Assembly: GCA_022819805.1 (NCBI GenBank)
Contig: JAJEGO010000034.1
Location: 1-32,149 of the forward strand
DNA length: 32,149 bases
From: Candidatus Dadabacteria bacterium
Lineage (GTDB): Bacteria > Desulfobacterota_D > UBA1144 > Nemesobacterales > Nemesobacteraceae
Direction of reading: 5' to 3'
Shown: positions 15,158-22,806 of the stretch, piece after piece
How positions within the stretch are numbered: position 1 is the first letter of the stretch
Layout of the letters: each line of letters starts with the position of its first letter
Position numbers and translations under genes: made by a program
The notes under the pieces: model-generated
Databases searched by the model: none
What the model saw: the letters and a program-made list of their open reading frames with translations, nothing else
What the model was told of the DNA's origin: nothing

Positions 15158-15644
15158 GTTTTTGCGGGTCTGCACGGGAGCGCGGGGAACCGTTTTGGTT
15201 CTCTGCGTTTGTTCCGTTCTCGCGGGAGCTTATTTTTCAGGGATCCGTATTTCACTCAACGTATCTGGGTCTCTTCCCCACCGGGCGTTTCTCACGGCAA
15301 GGGGCGGGGAGATTTCCTGCGGGCCCCGAAGCATAGGGCTTTTCCGCCTGAACATGCGGAACCCTTACTGGGATTACGGAACGGTTTTCGCCAAGAGATT
15401 TGTCGGATGCCCGGGCGATACGCTCAGGACGCAAGGGGCCGGGTTTTACCTGAACGGCGAGAGAGTAGTCGTCGCAAGCAAACATGACTCAAAGGGAATA
15501 GCTGTCTCCAGTTTCCGGTTTGACGGGGTGATTCCCGCCGGCAGCTACTTCGTTCTGGGAGACGGGGAGAGAAGCTATGACTCGAGATACTGGGGGTTTG
15601 TCAGAAAATCATGGATAGTCGGGCGTGGATTTCCCTTGTTCTAG
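15150..15644 (+). CDS. S26-family conjugative signal peptidase (TraF of RP4 / TrhF type)
   Basis: The 164-aa product has an N-terminal membrane helix and the S26 catalytic pair: Ser 41 in NVSGSLPHR and Lys 82 in AKRFVGCPGD. The GDGERSYDSRYWGFV box follows near residue 137. This is the conjugation-specific branch (TraF of RP4, TrhF of H plasmids), which processes the pilin or another transfer protein in the periplasm. Its place between trbI and traW matches SXT/IncH layouts. It stops with TAG and overlaps traW by 34 nt. Confidence 0.85.
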   Translation: MNKFLRVCTGARGTVLVLCVCSVLAGAYFSGIRISLNVSGSLPHRAFLTARGGEISCGPRSIGLFRLNMRNPYWDYGTVFAKRFVGCPGDTLRTQGAGFYLNGERVVVASKHDSKGIAVSSFRFDGVIPAGSYFVLGDGERSYDSRYWGFVRKSWIVGRGFPLF

Positions 15645-16234
15645 TCTTGGTCTTTTTTATCCAGTTCTCCCCGATAGTGGCCCAGGATTCGGGTAAGGAT
15701 CTCGGGGTTCACGGGAAGCTCTACGAGATAGAGGAAGAGGACATGCTTTCCTATGTGAAGAGAAAGGCTGGGGAAATCGACATGCGGGCACTCCGGGAAA
15801 GCATGGAGAAAGAACTTGAGGAATCCTACGCAGAGCACTCTTTCGTTTCTCTCGACCTCCCCTCGGCTACTGAAGAGCGGGTACGTTATGTTGACCCTTC
15901 GGTGAATGTACGGAATCCGCTCTACGACCACACGGGGAAAATGATTTTCCCCGCAGGCGTCGTAAATCCCCTTGATCACATGCCACTTTCAAAAAGCATC
16001 TTGGTGCTGAAGGAGGACCAGATGAAAAAAGCGCTTGAGGAAACGGTCAAAAGAGGTGAAAGACCGATTCTGCTGCTCACCGACGGCGATACCCGAAGGG
16101 CTTCCTCGCTTGCGGGCCGGATGGTGTACAAGGCGACTCCTTTCATACTCAGAAGGCTTCAGATCAAAAAAGTTCCGTCGCTTATAGAACAGCAAGGTAG
16201 GATACTCAGGGTGAAAGAAATGTTTTTAGAATAA
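15611..16234 (+). CDS. traW: TraW, periplasmic pilus assembly protein
   Basis: The 207-aa protein (F TraW is about 210 aa) has a signal peptide (ISLVLVLVFFIQFSPIVAQ). It continues with the family pattern DLGVHGKLYEIEEEDML, then VRNPLYDHTGKMIFPAGVVNPLDHMPLS and a C-terminal ILLLTDGD...KKVPSLIEQQG segment. ATG 15611 lies inside the previous gene. TraW normally acts with TrbC and TraU, whose genes usually follow at once. Here traU is displaced by 2.8 kb of inserted sequence, and an oppositely oriented gene ends 15 nt after the traW stop. Confidence 0.92.
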   Translation: MDSRAWISLVLVLVFFIQFSPIVAQDSGKDLGVHGKLYEIEEEDMLSYVKRKAGEIDMRALRESMEKELEESYAEHSFVSLDLPSATEERVRYVDPSVNVRNPLYDHTGKMIFPAGVVNPLDHMPLSKSILVLKEDQMKKALEETVKRGERPILLLTDGDTRRASSLAGRMVYKATPFILRRLQIKKVPSLIEQQGRILRVKEMFLE

Positions 16235-16248
16235 TGCTGTGGCTCTAT

Positions 16249-16647
16249 TTATGGATTAGGATTAGCAACAAAGCGAGCATTCCTCGCTATTTCCAAAGCT
16301 AAAAGTTTTCTTGCATCCTTGCTAAGTGGCCAGCCTCTAATGTTGGCATGATTGGGATTATCGGCTGTCGGGTCGGCTACAACACTCAATAACTGTGATG
16401 TTACGTGAGAAACCCTCACATCAGCTCTGCCATGAAGCTTTCTGTTCGGCTGCCCAGAAACAATTTTATTTCCGATACCCCAAATTTCATTTTCGAAAAG
16501 ACTTAAATGGCGGGTAGTTGACAATTCTAGAGGAATTTCAGGGGGAATAAAGGCGTCTTGCTTGACCGTCTGGTCTGCTCTACGATACCACTTTGAGGAA
16601 GTGATATATCTAGCCAAAAGCTCATCAGGTAAAACGAAATCCGTCAT
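16249..16647 (-). CDS. Cassette protein C, 132 aa, unknown function
   Basis: Last gene of the minus-strand cassette. ATG 16647 overlaps the stop of the gene before it by 4 nt (ATGA), with GGAGAGG upstream. The protein is soluble with no membrane segment. Recognisable blocks are WYRRADQTVKQDAFIPP, LSTTRHLSLFENEIWGIG, KLHGRADVRVSHV and HANIRGWPLSKDARKLLALEIA. I recall similar small uncharacterised proteins in sporadic bacterial loci, but I know no function. Base composition is far more AT-rich than the tra genes. Confidence 0.75.
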   Translation of the reverse strand: MTDFVLPDELLARYITSSKWYRRADQTVKQDAFIPPEIPLELSTTRHLSLFENEIWGIGNKIVSGQPNRKLHGRADVRVSHVTSQLLSVVADPTADNPNHANIRGWPLSKDARKLLALEIARNARFVANPNP

Positions 16648-17144
16648 AAGACCTCTCCTGTAACCTCTCCAATTAAATCCAATAAATCGTAGGAAACAAA
16701 AAATGAAACAGGGTCCATTCCGTGCCTTCGCTTTGCACCAATTATAGCCGCATAATAAACCCCTCCTCTAGGGTTAATGCTGACTGAAACGACTCTAGAA
16801 GGGGACCGATACCATTCCAAAGAAATTGCTCCATCCGGTTCAGCACCTATTTCCGGAGATTCACTACCCCAAGGAAAAGATTCTAGAAAGATTTGAGCAT
16901 TCCATAAAACTTCTCTTGTTATAGCTTTAGCTTTCTCTCCATCCCATCCGTCCACTCCACATTCGTTAAAAGTCTTTTCCAGTTCCCAAAAAACACCTCT
17001 AGCTCCAAAACCCAAGATATTAGACTTTTGCAAATGAATAGATAATTCCCTCATTTGCTGGTCTATAAAATCACCAGCGGAAAGATTCTGACCAGAGCAA
17101 CCTGAAATAACAGCGGGAGTAGAAGACATTTCAATTGCTAACAT
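16644..17144 (-). CDS. Cassette protein B, 166 aa, unknown function
   Basis: The middle gene of the cassette starts one base after the TIGR04255 gene ends, with GGAGG 12 nt upstream, and overlaps gene C by 4 nt. The protein has a CGVDGWDG motif near residue 65, followed by a helix and PEIGAEPDGAISLEWY, VVSVSINPRGGVYYAAIIG and a C-terminal DLLDLIGEV helix. This DGWDG...PDG-x-x-x-L-E-W...YYA pattern recurs in small uncharacterised proteins of scattered distribution (recollection, not a search). No catalytic residues or signal peptide are evident. The tight coupling suggests a joint function with its neighbours. Confidence 0.75.
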   Translation of the reverse strand: MLAIEMSSTPAVISGCSGQNLSAGDFIDQQMRELSIHLQKSNILGFGARGVFWELEKTFNECGVDGWDGEKAKAITREVLWNAQIFLESFPWGSESPEIGAEPDGAISLEWYRSPSRVVSVSINPRGGVYYAAIIGAKRRHGMDPVSFFVSYDLLDLIGEVTGEVL

Positions 17145-17145
17145 C

Positions 17146-17901
17146 TTATTTACATTCCTCCAAGGCTTTCTTTGTTAAACTACTGAAGAAAACTTTATTT
17201 TTTACCCAACGCATTTCGTCCATATATTTAGAAATTCGTATTTCACTACAGTTAAGAGATTTTTGCATGAACACATCTATGTCCAACAGCAATCCAGTTT
17301 CTTGCTGAATCCTTTGAACAGTTTTTATAACATTAACCGAATAGGAAGTCCCCGGAACTTGCAGCACATCTCGATGCAAATAACCTGACAAAGGCCAGCT
17401 CAAACCTTCGATAGGTAGTGGCGGTTTCTTATAATAATCAGCTAATTCAATCTTTTGTCCCTGTCTGGTCGCTAGACAGTTTATAAAACGCAAACCAATT
17501 CTCCCAATTTCAGTTGGTTCTAACAGTTCACAGTAAATTTCCCAAAGCCTTAACGCTTCTTGGCTAAATTTTCCCCAATCTTCGTAAGGCTTTAGTCGAC
17601 TAAAAACAAATGAATCTTTATTAAACTGTACGACATAAAGACTATCTTCTGACTGGCACTTCAAACCAACATGGACAAGATCTTTAATTATATTGGTTCC
17701 AGTCTTGGGTGAAAGCTGAACTTCAGTTTCCTGCACCGTGTCATGCTTCGGGTAATCAGGCAATCGTTCTTCCAGCTGGCTTCGTAGACTCGACTCATCC
17801 CATTCAGTAGAAGAAACAACTCGAAGATCGAGAACGGCCTCAACGATTGGCGCTCGTGGTAAGTGAGGAAATTGTTCTTTTATATCAATAGGGGATTGCA
17901 T
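17146..17901 (-). CDS. TIGR04255-family protein, first gene of the inserted cassette
   Basis: The 251-aa product opens with the family signature FPHLPRAPIVEAVLDLRV and continues with the expected VQFNKDSFVFSRLKPYEDW block, a TEIGRIGLRFINCL strand, a PLSGYLHRDVLQ segment and an LDIDVFMQ segment near the C-terminus. TIGR04255 is described as sporadically distributed with no known function. ATG 17901 is chosen by the match to the family N-terminus. Its Shine-Dalgarno sequence is weak, and an overlapping out-of-frame ATG (MSDKDYAIPY) lies just upstream. It heads a three-gene set transcribed against the surrounding tra operon. Confidence 0.85.
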   Translation of the reverse strand: MQSPIDIKEQFPHLPRAPIVEAVLDLRVVSSTEWDESSLRSQLEERLPDYPKHDTVQETEVQLSPKTGTNIIKDLVHVGLKCQSEDSLYVVQFNKDSFVFSRLKPYEDWGKFSQEALRLWEIYCELLEPTEIGRIGLRFINCLATRQGQKIELADYYKKPPLPIEGLSWPLSGYLHRDVLQVPGTSYSVNVIKTVQRIQQETGLLLDIDVFMQKSLNCSEIRISKYMDEMRWVKNKVFFSSLTKKALEECK

Positions 17902-18241
17902 AATCTTTGTCGCTCATATCCCTTATCATTGTTTTTAAGTTTTTTCCAAATCCCCATTCTCCACAATATTCCCGACAAGCCTTTTTCTAACCGACTTCAT
18001 CGCCCGAAATCAAATGGAGATAAAAAATCACAGGATGATAGATATTCTGCTCGGTTCTGGGCAGATCCAACAACAAGCGTAAGATTACTTCCGGCCATAA
18101 TCTTCTTTTCCCTCAACTCTAGTGGAGAAAGCTTTTTAAGAACTTTTTTTCGTCAGTGACTCGCTCAGCATCAACTTAACAAGACTTCTTCTGCCTATTT
18201 CCTAGTAATTTTTGGGAAAATTAAACTTATCTTTACTCTAT
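17902..18241. other. AT-rich leader of the cassette (about 340 nt)
   Basis: The stretch lies between the cassette promoter and its first gene. Apart from the two tiny minus-strand frames noted separately I see no convincing gene. A plus-strand frame across it lacks coding character. The length suggests a regulated 5' leader or the relic of a fourth gene. Confidence 0.35.
17997..18098 (-). CDS. Possible 33-aa upstream ORF in the cassette leader
   Basis: MAGSNLTLVVGSAQ... opens at 18098 with GAGGGA about 9 nt upstream. Its TGA overlaps the ATG of a second tiny frame (18000-17935, MKSVRKRLVGNIV). Together they lie between the cassette promoter and the TIGR04255 gene. They may be leader peptides or a broken small gene. 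Confidence 0.25.
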   Translation of the reverse strand: MAGSNLTLVVGSAQNRAEYLSSCDFLSPFDFGR

Positions 18242-18270
18242 ATAATAGTACTAGAGTCTAATATTGACAA
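18242..18270 (-). promoter_or_regulatory. Sigma70-like promoter of the TIGR04255 cassette
   Basis: On the minus strand TTGTCA (18270-18265) and TATTAT (18247-18242) are separated by exactly 17 nt. Each matches the consensus at 5 of 6 positions. Transcription would start near 18235. Confidence 0.6.
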
Positions 18271-18405
18271 GGTCTTTTCATAATTTTTGAGTGTTTTGAT
18301 CCTCGATTGCTCTAATAGCATTGCCCGACAACGGAAGATTCGACTTCTCCGCATGCCAATACTGATGAAACAACGCAACGGTCCCCCGCAGCACACTCAA
18401 TCCAG

Positions 18406-18435
18406 TTGTGTTTCAAGCCAAAATCCGCTTATAAT
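18406..18435 (+). promoter_or_regulatory. Promoter of the 139-aa secreted protein gene
   Basis: TTGTGT (18406-18411), an 18-nt spacer and a perfect TATAAT (18430-18435) lie just upstream of the gene. The -10 ends only 10 nt before the ATG at 18446, so the mRNA would have almost no 5' leader. This fits the absence of a Shine-Dalgarno sequence. Confidence 0.45.
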
Positions 18436-18445
18436 TGTCATTGAT

Positions 18446-18865
18446 ATGAAAACGCTTCTGCTCATCACCGCGCTTTTGATCTGCGCTTGGCCGACGGGTG
18501 TTTTTGCCGACACCCAGACTTCTGAAGTTCCCGGGGAACGTTCAAGGCAAAAAGCGGCGGTTTCGCGACCCGCCGACGCGCCCAGCGCCAAATCAAAAGC
18601 CTTCATACACCCGGATACCGGAGAAATCCTGACCCGCGAGCAGTGGCAGGCCCTCGGCCTCGAAAACGACGAAGCCGAGGCGGTTACGCGCTCCTCTTCC
18701 GACGCCCCCGAACCGGAGAGTACCCAGGCGGTGCTCCAGGGAAGGCAGATCGATCTTGGAAACGGAGACTACGTCATAGTGGTCGACGCTCCCGAATCCG
18801 AGATGGTCGAAACCAAAGTGTGGTTCGACGAGAAGGGAAAAGCCCATATCAGATGCAACCACTAA
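18446..18865 (+). CDS. Small secreted protein, 139 aa, unknown function
   Basis: ATG 18446 is chosen because it opens a standard signal peptide (MKTLLLITALLICAWPTGVFA, cut before DTQT). The frame is open further upstream but without coding character. The mature protein has a polar low-complexity stretch, then HPDTGEILTREQWQALGLEND, and a compact C-terminal part, QIDLGNGDYVIVVDAPESE...VWFDEKGKAHIRCNH. No family is recognised. Composition is closer to the tra genes than to the adjacent cassette. Its position between the insert and traU suggests it is element cargo or part of the same insertion. Confidence 0.6.
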   Translation: MKTLLLITALLICAWPTGVFADTQTSEVPGERSRQKAAVSRPADAPSAKSKAFIHPDTGEILTREQWQALGLENDEAEAVTRSSSDAPEPESTQAVLQGRQIDLGNGDYVIVVDAPESEMVETKVWFDEKGKAHIRCNH

Positions 18866-18885
18866 GCGTCGCGGAAAAGTGGACC

Positions 18886-18933
18886 ATGCCGGAAACAGGC
18901 TACTTAATCCGCTTCTTGCAGCGTTTTCGGCAT
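18886..18933. repeat. Inverted repeat between the secreted-protein gene and traU
   Basis: ATGCCGGAAAC (18886-18896) and GTTTTCGGCAT (18923-18933) pair at 10 of 11 positions across a 26-nt loop. There is no T-run, so it is not a typical terminator. Role unknown. Confidence 0.4.
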
Positions 18934-18976
18934 TTAACATAAAGACCCTTCCCCAGTCCAACTGATCACGTTTTCC

Positions 18977-19005
18977 TTGCCTTATCTTCTCTTTTGTATT
19001 ACATT
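18977..19005 (+). promoter_or_regulatory. Candidate restart promoter for traU-traG
   Basis: TTGCCT and TACATT are 17 nt apart, just upstream of traU. The match is modest (4 of 6 each). A local promoter would be useful because the insertion separates these genes from the upstream operon. Confidence 0.3.
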
Positions 19006-19014
19006 ATAGTTATT

Positions 19015-20004
19015 ATGTCCCGAAAAAAAGTCCTACTTGACTTCCTCCTGAGCGCTTTGCTCGGGGGTGCCGCAAGAGACGCTGCCGCCGGGACAAAATG
19101 CGGTGGGAGGTTCTTTAACCCGGTCTCAGACGTCGACTGGAAGGCGATGTTTCCGATAAAGATAGGAGGAGTGGCCGTAACGCCCGGGGAAGGGACGGAC
19201 ACGGTAAACCGGTTTCCGCTCTGTTTCTGCGGATCCCCCGTCCCGCGCGTCGGGATAAAGGTCTCGTTCTGGGAACCGGTGAAGCTTGTTGAGGTCGTAA
19301 GGCACCCGGGATGCTTTCCTTCGCTCGGGGGCCGCAAGCTCCCCCTCCCGTCCTTCGCCATGGCGGGAGCGTACGGCGAGGGAGGCGGGCAGCGGGGTGA
19401 CAGGACTTCCTTTCTTCACGTCCACCACTTTCTCTACCCTGTGTTCTCGGTGCTTAACCTTTTCTCAAGTTTCGGTTGCATGACCCAGGGAGGATTCGAT
19501 CTCGCCTACCTGACGGCGTTTGACCCTCTCTGGAGCAACGACGAGCTCTCGTTTCTGCTGCATCCCGAGATAGCGCTCGTCGCGAACCCCGTTGCCCAGG
19601 CCTCGTGCGCCGCGGACGCCGTGGCCGCCACGGGGGGCTTCGGGATAAACGAGCTTTTCTGGTGCGCCGGATCCTGGGGAAGCGTCTATCCGCTCACGGG
19701 GAACAACGGGGCCACGGGAGACCTCCCGGCCGTCTATGCGCTCTCGGCCGTAAAGCTGCTCGCGAAACTCCACAACGAACTGCTGGCGTTTAAGACCACG
19801 GGAGAGGGCTCTCTCTGCGCGGCCCGCCCCCATCGCGTAATAGTCAAGGACCAGTACAAGCTTCAGCTTGCGTTTCCCAAGAACACACAGGCGTTTCCGA
19901 TAGGGAGGGTGACGGCGCGCTGGGCCCCCGGCAAGTGGTATCCCGCGCGTGGAGAGGACTGGGTATGGGTGCTATGGAGAAAAAAAGACTGCTGCCTGCT
20001 CTGA
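19015..20004 (+). CDS. traU: TraU, mating-pair / pilus assembly protein
   Basis: The 329-aa protein (F TraU is about 330 aa) starts at ATG 19015 with a short signal peptide (LLDFLLSALLGGAARDAAAG). Family blocks are visible: CGGRFFNPVSDVDWKAMFPIKIGG at the start of the mature part, FCFCGSP-like FPLCFCGSPVPRVGIKVSFWEP, HHFLYPVFSVLN and GSWGSVYPLTG. As I recall the family, the first block usually reads D-x-C-W-x-C-x-F-P. Here both cysteines are replaced (D-V-D-W-K-A-M-F-P). TraU is periplasmic and acts with TraW and TrbC. No clear Shine-Dalgarno sequence is seen. It overlaps trbC by 40 nt. Confidence 0.9.
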   Translation: MSRKKVLLDFLLSALLGGAARDAAAGTKCGGRFFNPVSDVDWKAMFPIKIGGVAVTPGEGTDTVNRFPLCFCGSPVPRVGIKVSFWEPVKLVEVVRHPGCFPSLGGRKLPLPSFAMAGAYGEGGGQRGDRTSFLHVHHFLYPVFSVLNLFSSFGCMTQGGFDLAYLTAFDPLWSNDELSFLLHPEIALVANPVAQASCAADAVAATGGFGINELFWCAGSWGSVYPLTGNNGATGDLPAVYALSAVKLLAKLHNELLAFKTTGEGSLCAARPHRVIVKDQYKLQLAFPKNTQAFPIGRVTARWAPGKWYPARGEDWVWVLWRKKDCCLL

Positions 20005-20684
20005 TCGTAACCGTGGTTTCCGTATCGTGGGCAGCGGTCTCGTCCACTCAGGACTCCACTTCGCTCCAGGGCATAAGAACGAAGCCCGAAGAGGCGGAGC
20101 TTGCCCGCACGAAAAACTTCCTCGGAAACTTGCTTGAGCCTGACATGCCGGGAGCGGAGAAGGCAATCTCCGACATGAAAAACAATCGTCTGGAAGAACA
20201 GACAGAACAAATAATGAAGCTTCTTTCGGTTAAACCCAGTCCCGAAGCGGTCTCCCCTGAAGAAAACGCGGCGCCGCAAAAAGAAAAACCGAAACTTTTT
20301 TACTTTTTTTCATTCTCAATGCCGCACTCCTCGCTTCGGGAGGCGGCACGGGAGAGCGCCGCCGCGGGAGCGGTGATGGTTCTTCGGGGACTCTCGGGAG
20401 AGGGGCTCGGAGAAACCGCCTTGCGTATACAGGAGATCATCGGAAAGACCGGGGCGGAGGTCTGGATAGACCCCCTTCTTTTCGAATGCTTCTCGGTCGG
20501 GGCGGTGCCGCAGCTTGCGCTTGCGTACGGGCACCTTGAGGGGGCGCAGTGCAACGGACTTCGCCACGCAAAGCTCTCGGGAGACGTATCGCTTCCCTAC
20601 GCCTTGGGGCTCATGGAAAAGGAGGATGCAAATGCCGGGATCTTTATCGAACGCCTCGAGAAAAGCGGCTTTTATCGTGATTAG
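19965..20684 (+). CDS. trbC: TrbC (F-type), periplasmic partner of TraW
   Basis: ATG 19965 is preferred because GGAGAGG lies 7 nt upstream. ATG 19974 is the alternative. The roughly 239-aa product has a signal peptide (LLPALIVTVVSVSWAAVSS), a charged helical region, then the TrbC domain: FYFFSFSMPHSSLREAARES, GAVMVLRGLSGEGL, EVWIDPLLFECFSV and VPQLALAY, a thioredoxin-like fold by family knowledge. It ends with TAG and overlaps traN by 53 nt. Confidence 0.88.
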   Translation: MGAMEKKRLLPALIVTVVSVSWAAVSSTQDSTSLQGIRTKPEEAELARTKNFLGNLLEPDMPGAEKAISDMKNNRLEEQTEQIMKLLSVKPSPEAVSPEENAAPQKEKPKLFYFFSFSMPHSSLREAARESAAAGAVMVLRGLSGEGLGETALRIQEIIGKTGAEVWIDPLLFECFSVGAVPQLALAYGHLEGAQCNGLRHAKLSGDVSLPYALGLMEKEDANAGIFIERLEKSGFYRD

Positions 20685-22806
20685 TCTTCTGCTCCTGCCC
20701 GCCCTCGCCGCGCGCGCCGGGGAGGATTTCGAGGCGGGCCTTCAGGAAGGGAGAACCCACGGAGCGGAAATTCTCTCCCGCCACTCCGAAATACTGAAGC
20801 CCTCAGCCGCCACGCCGGAGGCGGTTCCCGGCTACGGGGCGGGGACCCAGCAGGAACTTCGCCGCAAGGGATCACGGTGGACCGGGGATCCCGGGGGGAT
20901 GAGAACCGAGGCGGAGGGCGCCATACAGGGCGGGGACCCCTCTACTTCCGACGCTCCCGGGTTCTTGAAACAAAGTTCCGCTCAGAGGCCCACATTCACG
21001 ATAGACCCCGAAACCGACCCCATGATTCGAAACTCAAGGGACGCGATCGAGAACCCGCTCTCCCAGTGCGAGAAAACAGAGGTGTGCACGGAGTACACAG
21101 AGAGTTCCTGGAACGAGAGGGAGGAGTGCTACGACCAGGCGACGCTCGGCAGGGTCTCCTGCAACGTGAGAAAAACCGTGACCGTAACCGAGAGCACCGA
21201 GACCTGGAGGTACATGACGCTTGAGATAGACCGAAACGACGGCGGAGTGGGGTTCTCCGCGAGCATAGACACAGACGGCGACGGCTCCCGGGACATAAGT
21301 ATTTACTCCCCCGGATGCCTTGACCGCCGAAGCGGGGACGTGTGGGGGGATTTCGGAGGATTCACCCTAGGCGGTTCCCACTGGAGGAGCTGCTTCACGC
21401 TTGACGGCTCGGGAAGCTTCGTCGCCGCGCCCGCCGCGACGTGCGTGGCGACCTTCGGACAGACGGCCTCTTCGGGAAGACTTCCCCTCGGAGACAGCGC
21501 CGCTCAGAACACAAGCCTTCAGAACATCCTGGCTTCCGCGATGAGAGCAAAATTCCCGCCGCCCCCGGGCGCGCGCGTGACGGCGACGGTTGAAGCGAGA
21601 TGGAGCAGGGCGAGGCGTTGCCGCGCGGGGGACGGCGACGGAAACGGGCGGAGAGTTTCGTACACGGCGACCAGGACCACTTACGAAACGGACATAGAGA
21701 CCGACGACCGCTGCGGCAACTACGGGGGAAACGCAAACTGCAAACCCACCGGGAGCAAGTGTCTTGAGACCACGCAGACCCCGGACGGAGAGAGCGTCTG
21801 CGCAAACACGGAGCGAACCTATCTCTGCGTGAGTCCCCTTGCTGAAGGCCCCGACTGCGCAGAGCTCCGGGCCGACGGCTGCCACCAGACCGGTGCGCGC
21901 TGCGTCATGCGCGTCGGCGAACACCCCGAGCTCCCGGATCCCCCGGGAGCGAACCTCGGGGCGTGCCTCATCCATGAAAACATCTACGAGTGTCCCAAAA
22001 ACATAAGCCTCTGCCGGCAGAAAAGTGTCGCGTTTGACTGCGACGGCGAAATCCGCTGCGCCTCGGGGGATGACTGCTTCGATACCCAAACTGAGCAGAG
22101 CGTCGATTTCCCGAAGGTGGCCTCGCGCATGGCCATGCTCGCGGACATGGAGCGTTGCCTTGCTACGACCCGGGACGGGGAGAGTTCCGCCGAGGGCTAC
22201 GGGCCCATAGAGGTGGACGGCACCACGGGAACGACGGCAGGGCCGATTGACTGCACGGACACCTCGAGCGGGGAAGTGACCATATTCAAGGGGAAGCGTT
22301 ACCGCTGCGATCTCAATCTCGCGGGATTCGTCCAGAACTGCTGCAGGAAGAAAGGGCTTTTCTCGGGAGCGTGTCCCTCAAGCACCAAAGAACTTCGCGC
22401 GAGGAGGGACGATGCGCGGGCCTGCCATTACGTCGGCATCCACAAGAAAAAAGTTCTCGGCGTCACGCTCAAGAAAAGGAAAGTTTACTGCTGCTTTAAT
22501 TCCAAGATGGCGAGGGTGGTACACGAGCAGGGGAGGGGGCAGCTGATAGAGAAAGGGCTCTGGGACACGGCTGAGAACGGAGGGTGGGGCAAGGCGAAGA
22601 ATCCGCTTTGCGGAGGCATGAGCGCGCAGCAGTTCCAAGAAATAGATTTTGACGGGGTGGATTTCTCGGAGATCTACGCGGACCTTCTCGACGAAGCCGA
22701 TATCCCGGATCTTGCGGACTTGACGCAGGGCACAGGAGAGGACATAGAGAACCTCTGCCCGGAGAACTCCGAAGCGCTTGACTGCGACGGGGAGGAGGAG
22801 CAATGA
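20632..22806 (+). CDS. traN: TraN, cysteine-rich outer-membrane mating-pair protein
   Basis: ATG 20632 has GGAGG 6 nt upstream, inside trbC, and opens a signal peptide (FIVISLLLLPALAARA). The roughly 724-aa protein is larger than F TraN (602 aa). It is very Cys-rich in the second half, with CGNYGGNANCKPTGSKCLE, CHQTGARCVM and CPKNISLCRQ, then the conserved GKRYRCDLNLAGFVQNCCRKKGLF and KVYCCFNSKMARVVHEQGRGQL blocks. TraN stabilises donor-recipient contact and selects recipients through an outer-membrane receptor. The middle region has a DTDGDGSRD calcium-loop-like motif. Its stop overlaps the traF start. Confidence 0.93.
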   Translation: MPGSLSNASRKAAFIVISLLLLPALAARAGEDFEAGLQEGRTHGAEILSRHSEILKPSAATPEAVPGYGAGTQQELRRKGSRWTGDPGGMRTEAEGAIQGGDPSTSDAPGFLKQSSAQRPTFTIDPETDPMIRNSRDAIENPLSQCEKTEVCTEYTESSWNEREECYDQATLGRVSCNVRKTVTVTESTETWRYMTLEIDRNDGGVGFSASIDTDGDGSRDISIYSPGCLDRRSGDVWGDFGGFTLGGSHWRSCFTLDGSGSFVAAPAATCVATFGQTASSGRLPLGDSAAQNTSLQNILASAMRAKFPPPPGARVTATVEARWSRARRCRAGDGDGNGRRVSYTATRTTYETDIETDDRCGNYGGNANCKPTGSKCLETTQTPDGESVCANTERTYLCVSPLAEGPDCAELRADGCHQTGARCVMRVGEHPELPDPPGANLGACLIHENIYECPKNISLCRQKSVAFDCDGEIRCASGDDCFDTQTEQSVDFPKVASRMAMLADMERCLATTRDGESSAEGYGPIEVDGTTGTTAGPIDCTDTSSGEVTIFKGKRYRCDLNLAGFVQNCCRKKGLFSGACPSSTKELRARRDDARACHYVGIHKKKVLGVTLKKRKVYCCFNSKMARVVHEQGRGQLIEKGLWDTAENGGWGKAKNPLCGGMSAQQFQEIDFDGVDFSEIYADLLDEADIPDLADLTQGTGEDIENLCPENSEALDCDGEEEQ

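Noticed and set aside
17863-18159. Plus-strand frame of 98 codons across the cassette leader
   Set aside because: No Shine-Dalgarno sequence, no family features, and it starts inside the TIGR04255 gene on the other strand.
18264-18292. TTGACA as a plus-strand -35 box
   Set aside because: No acceptable -10 at 16-18 nt; the opposite strand gives a much better promoter.
18886-18933. Integron attC site
   Set aside because: The core-site sequences at both ends do not fit the attC consensus and no integrase is nearby.
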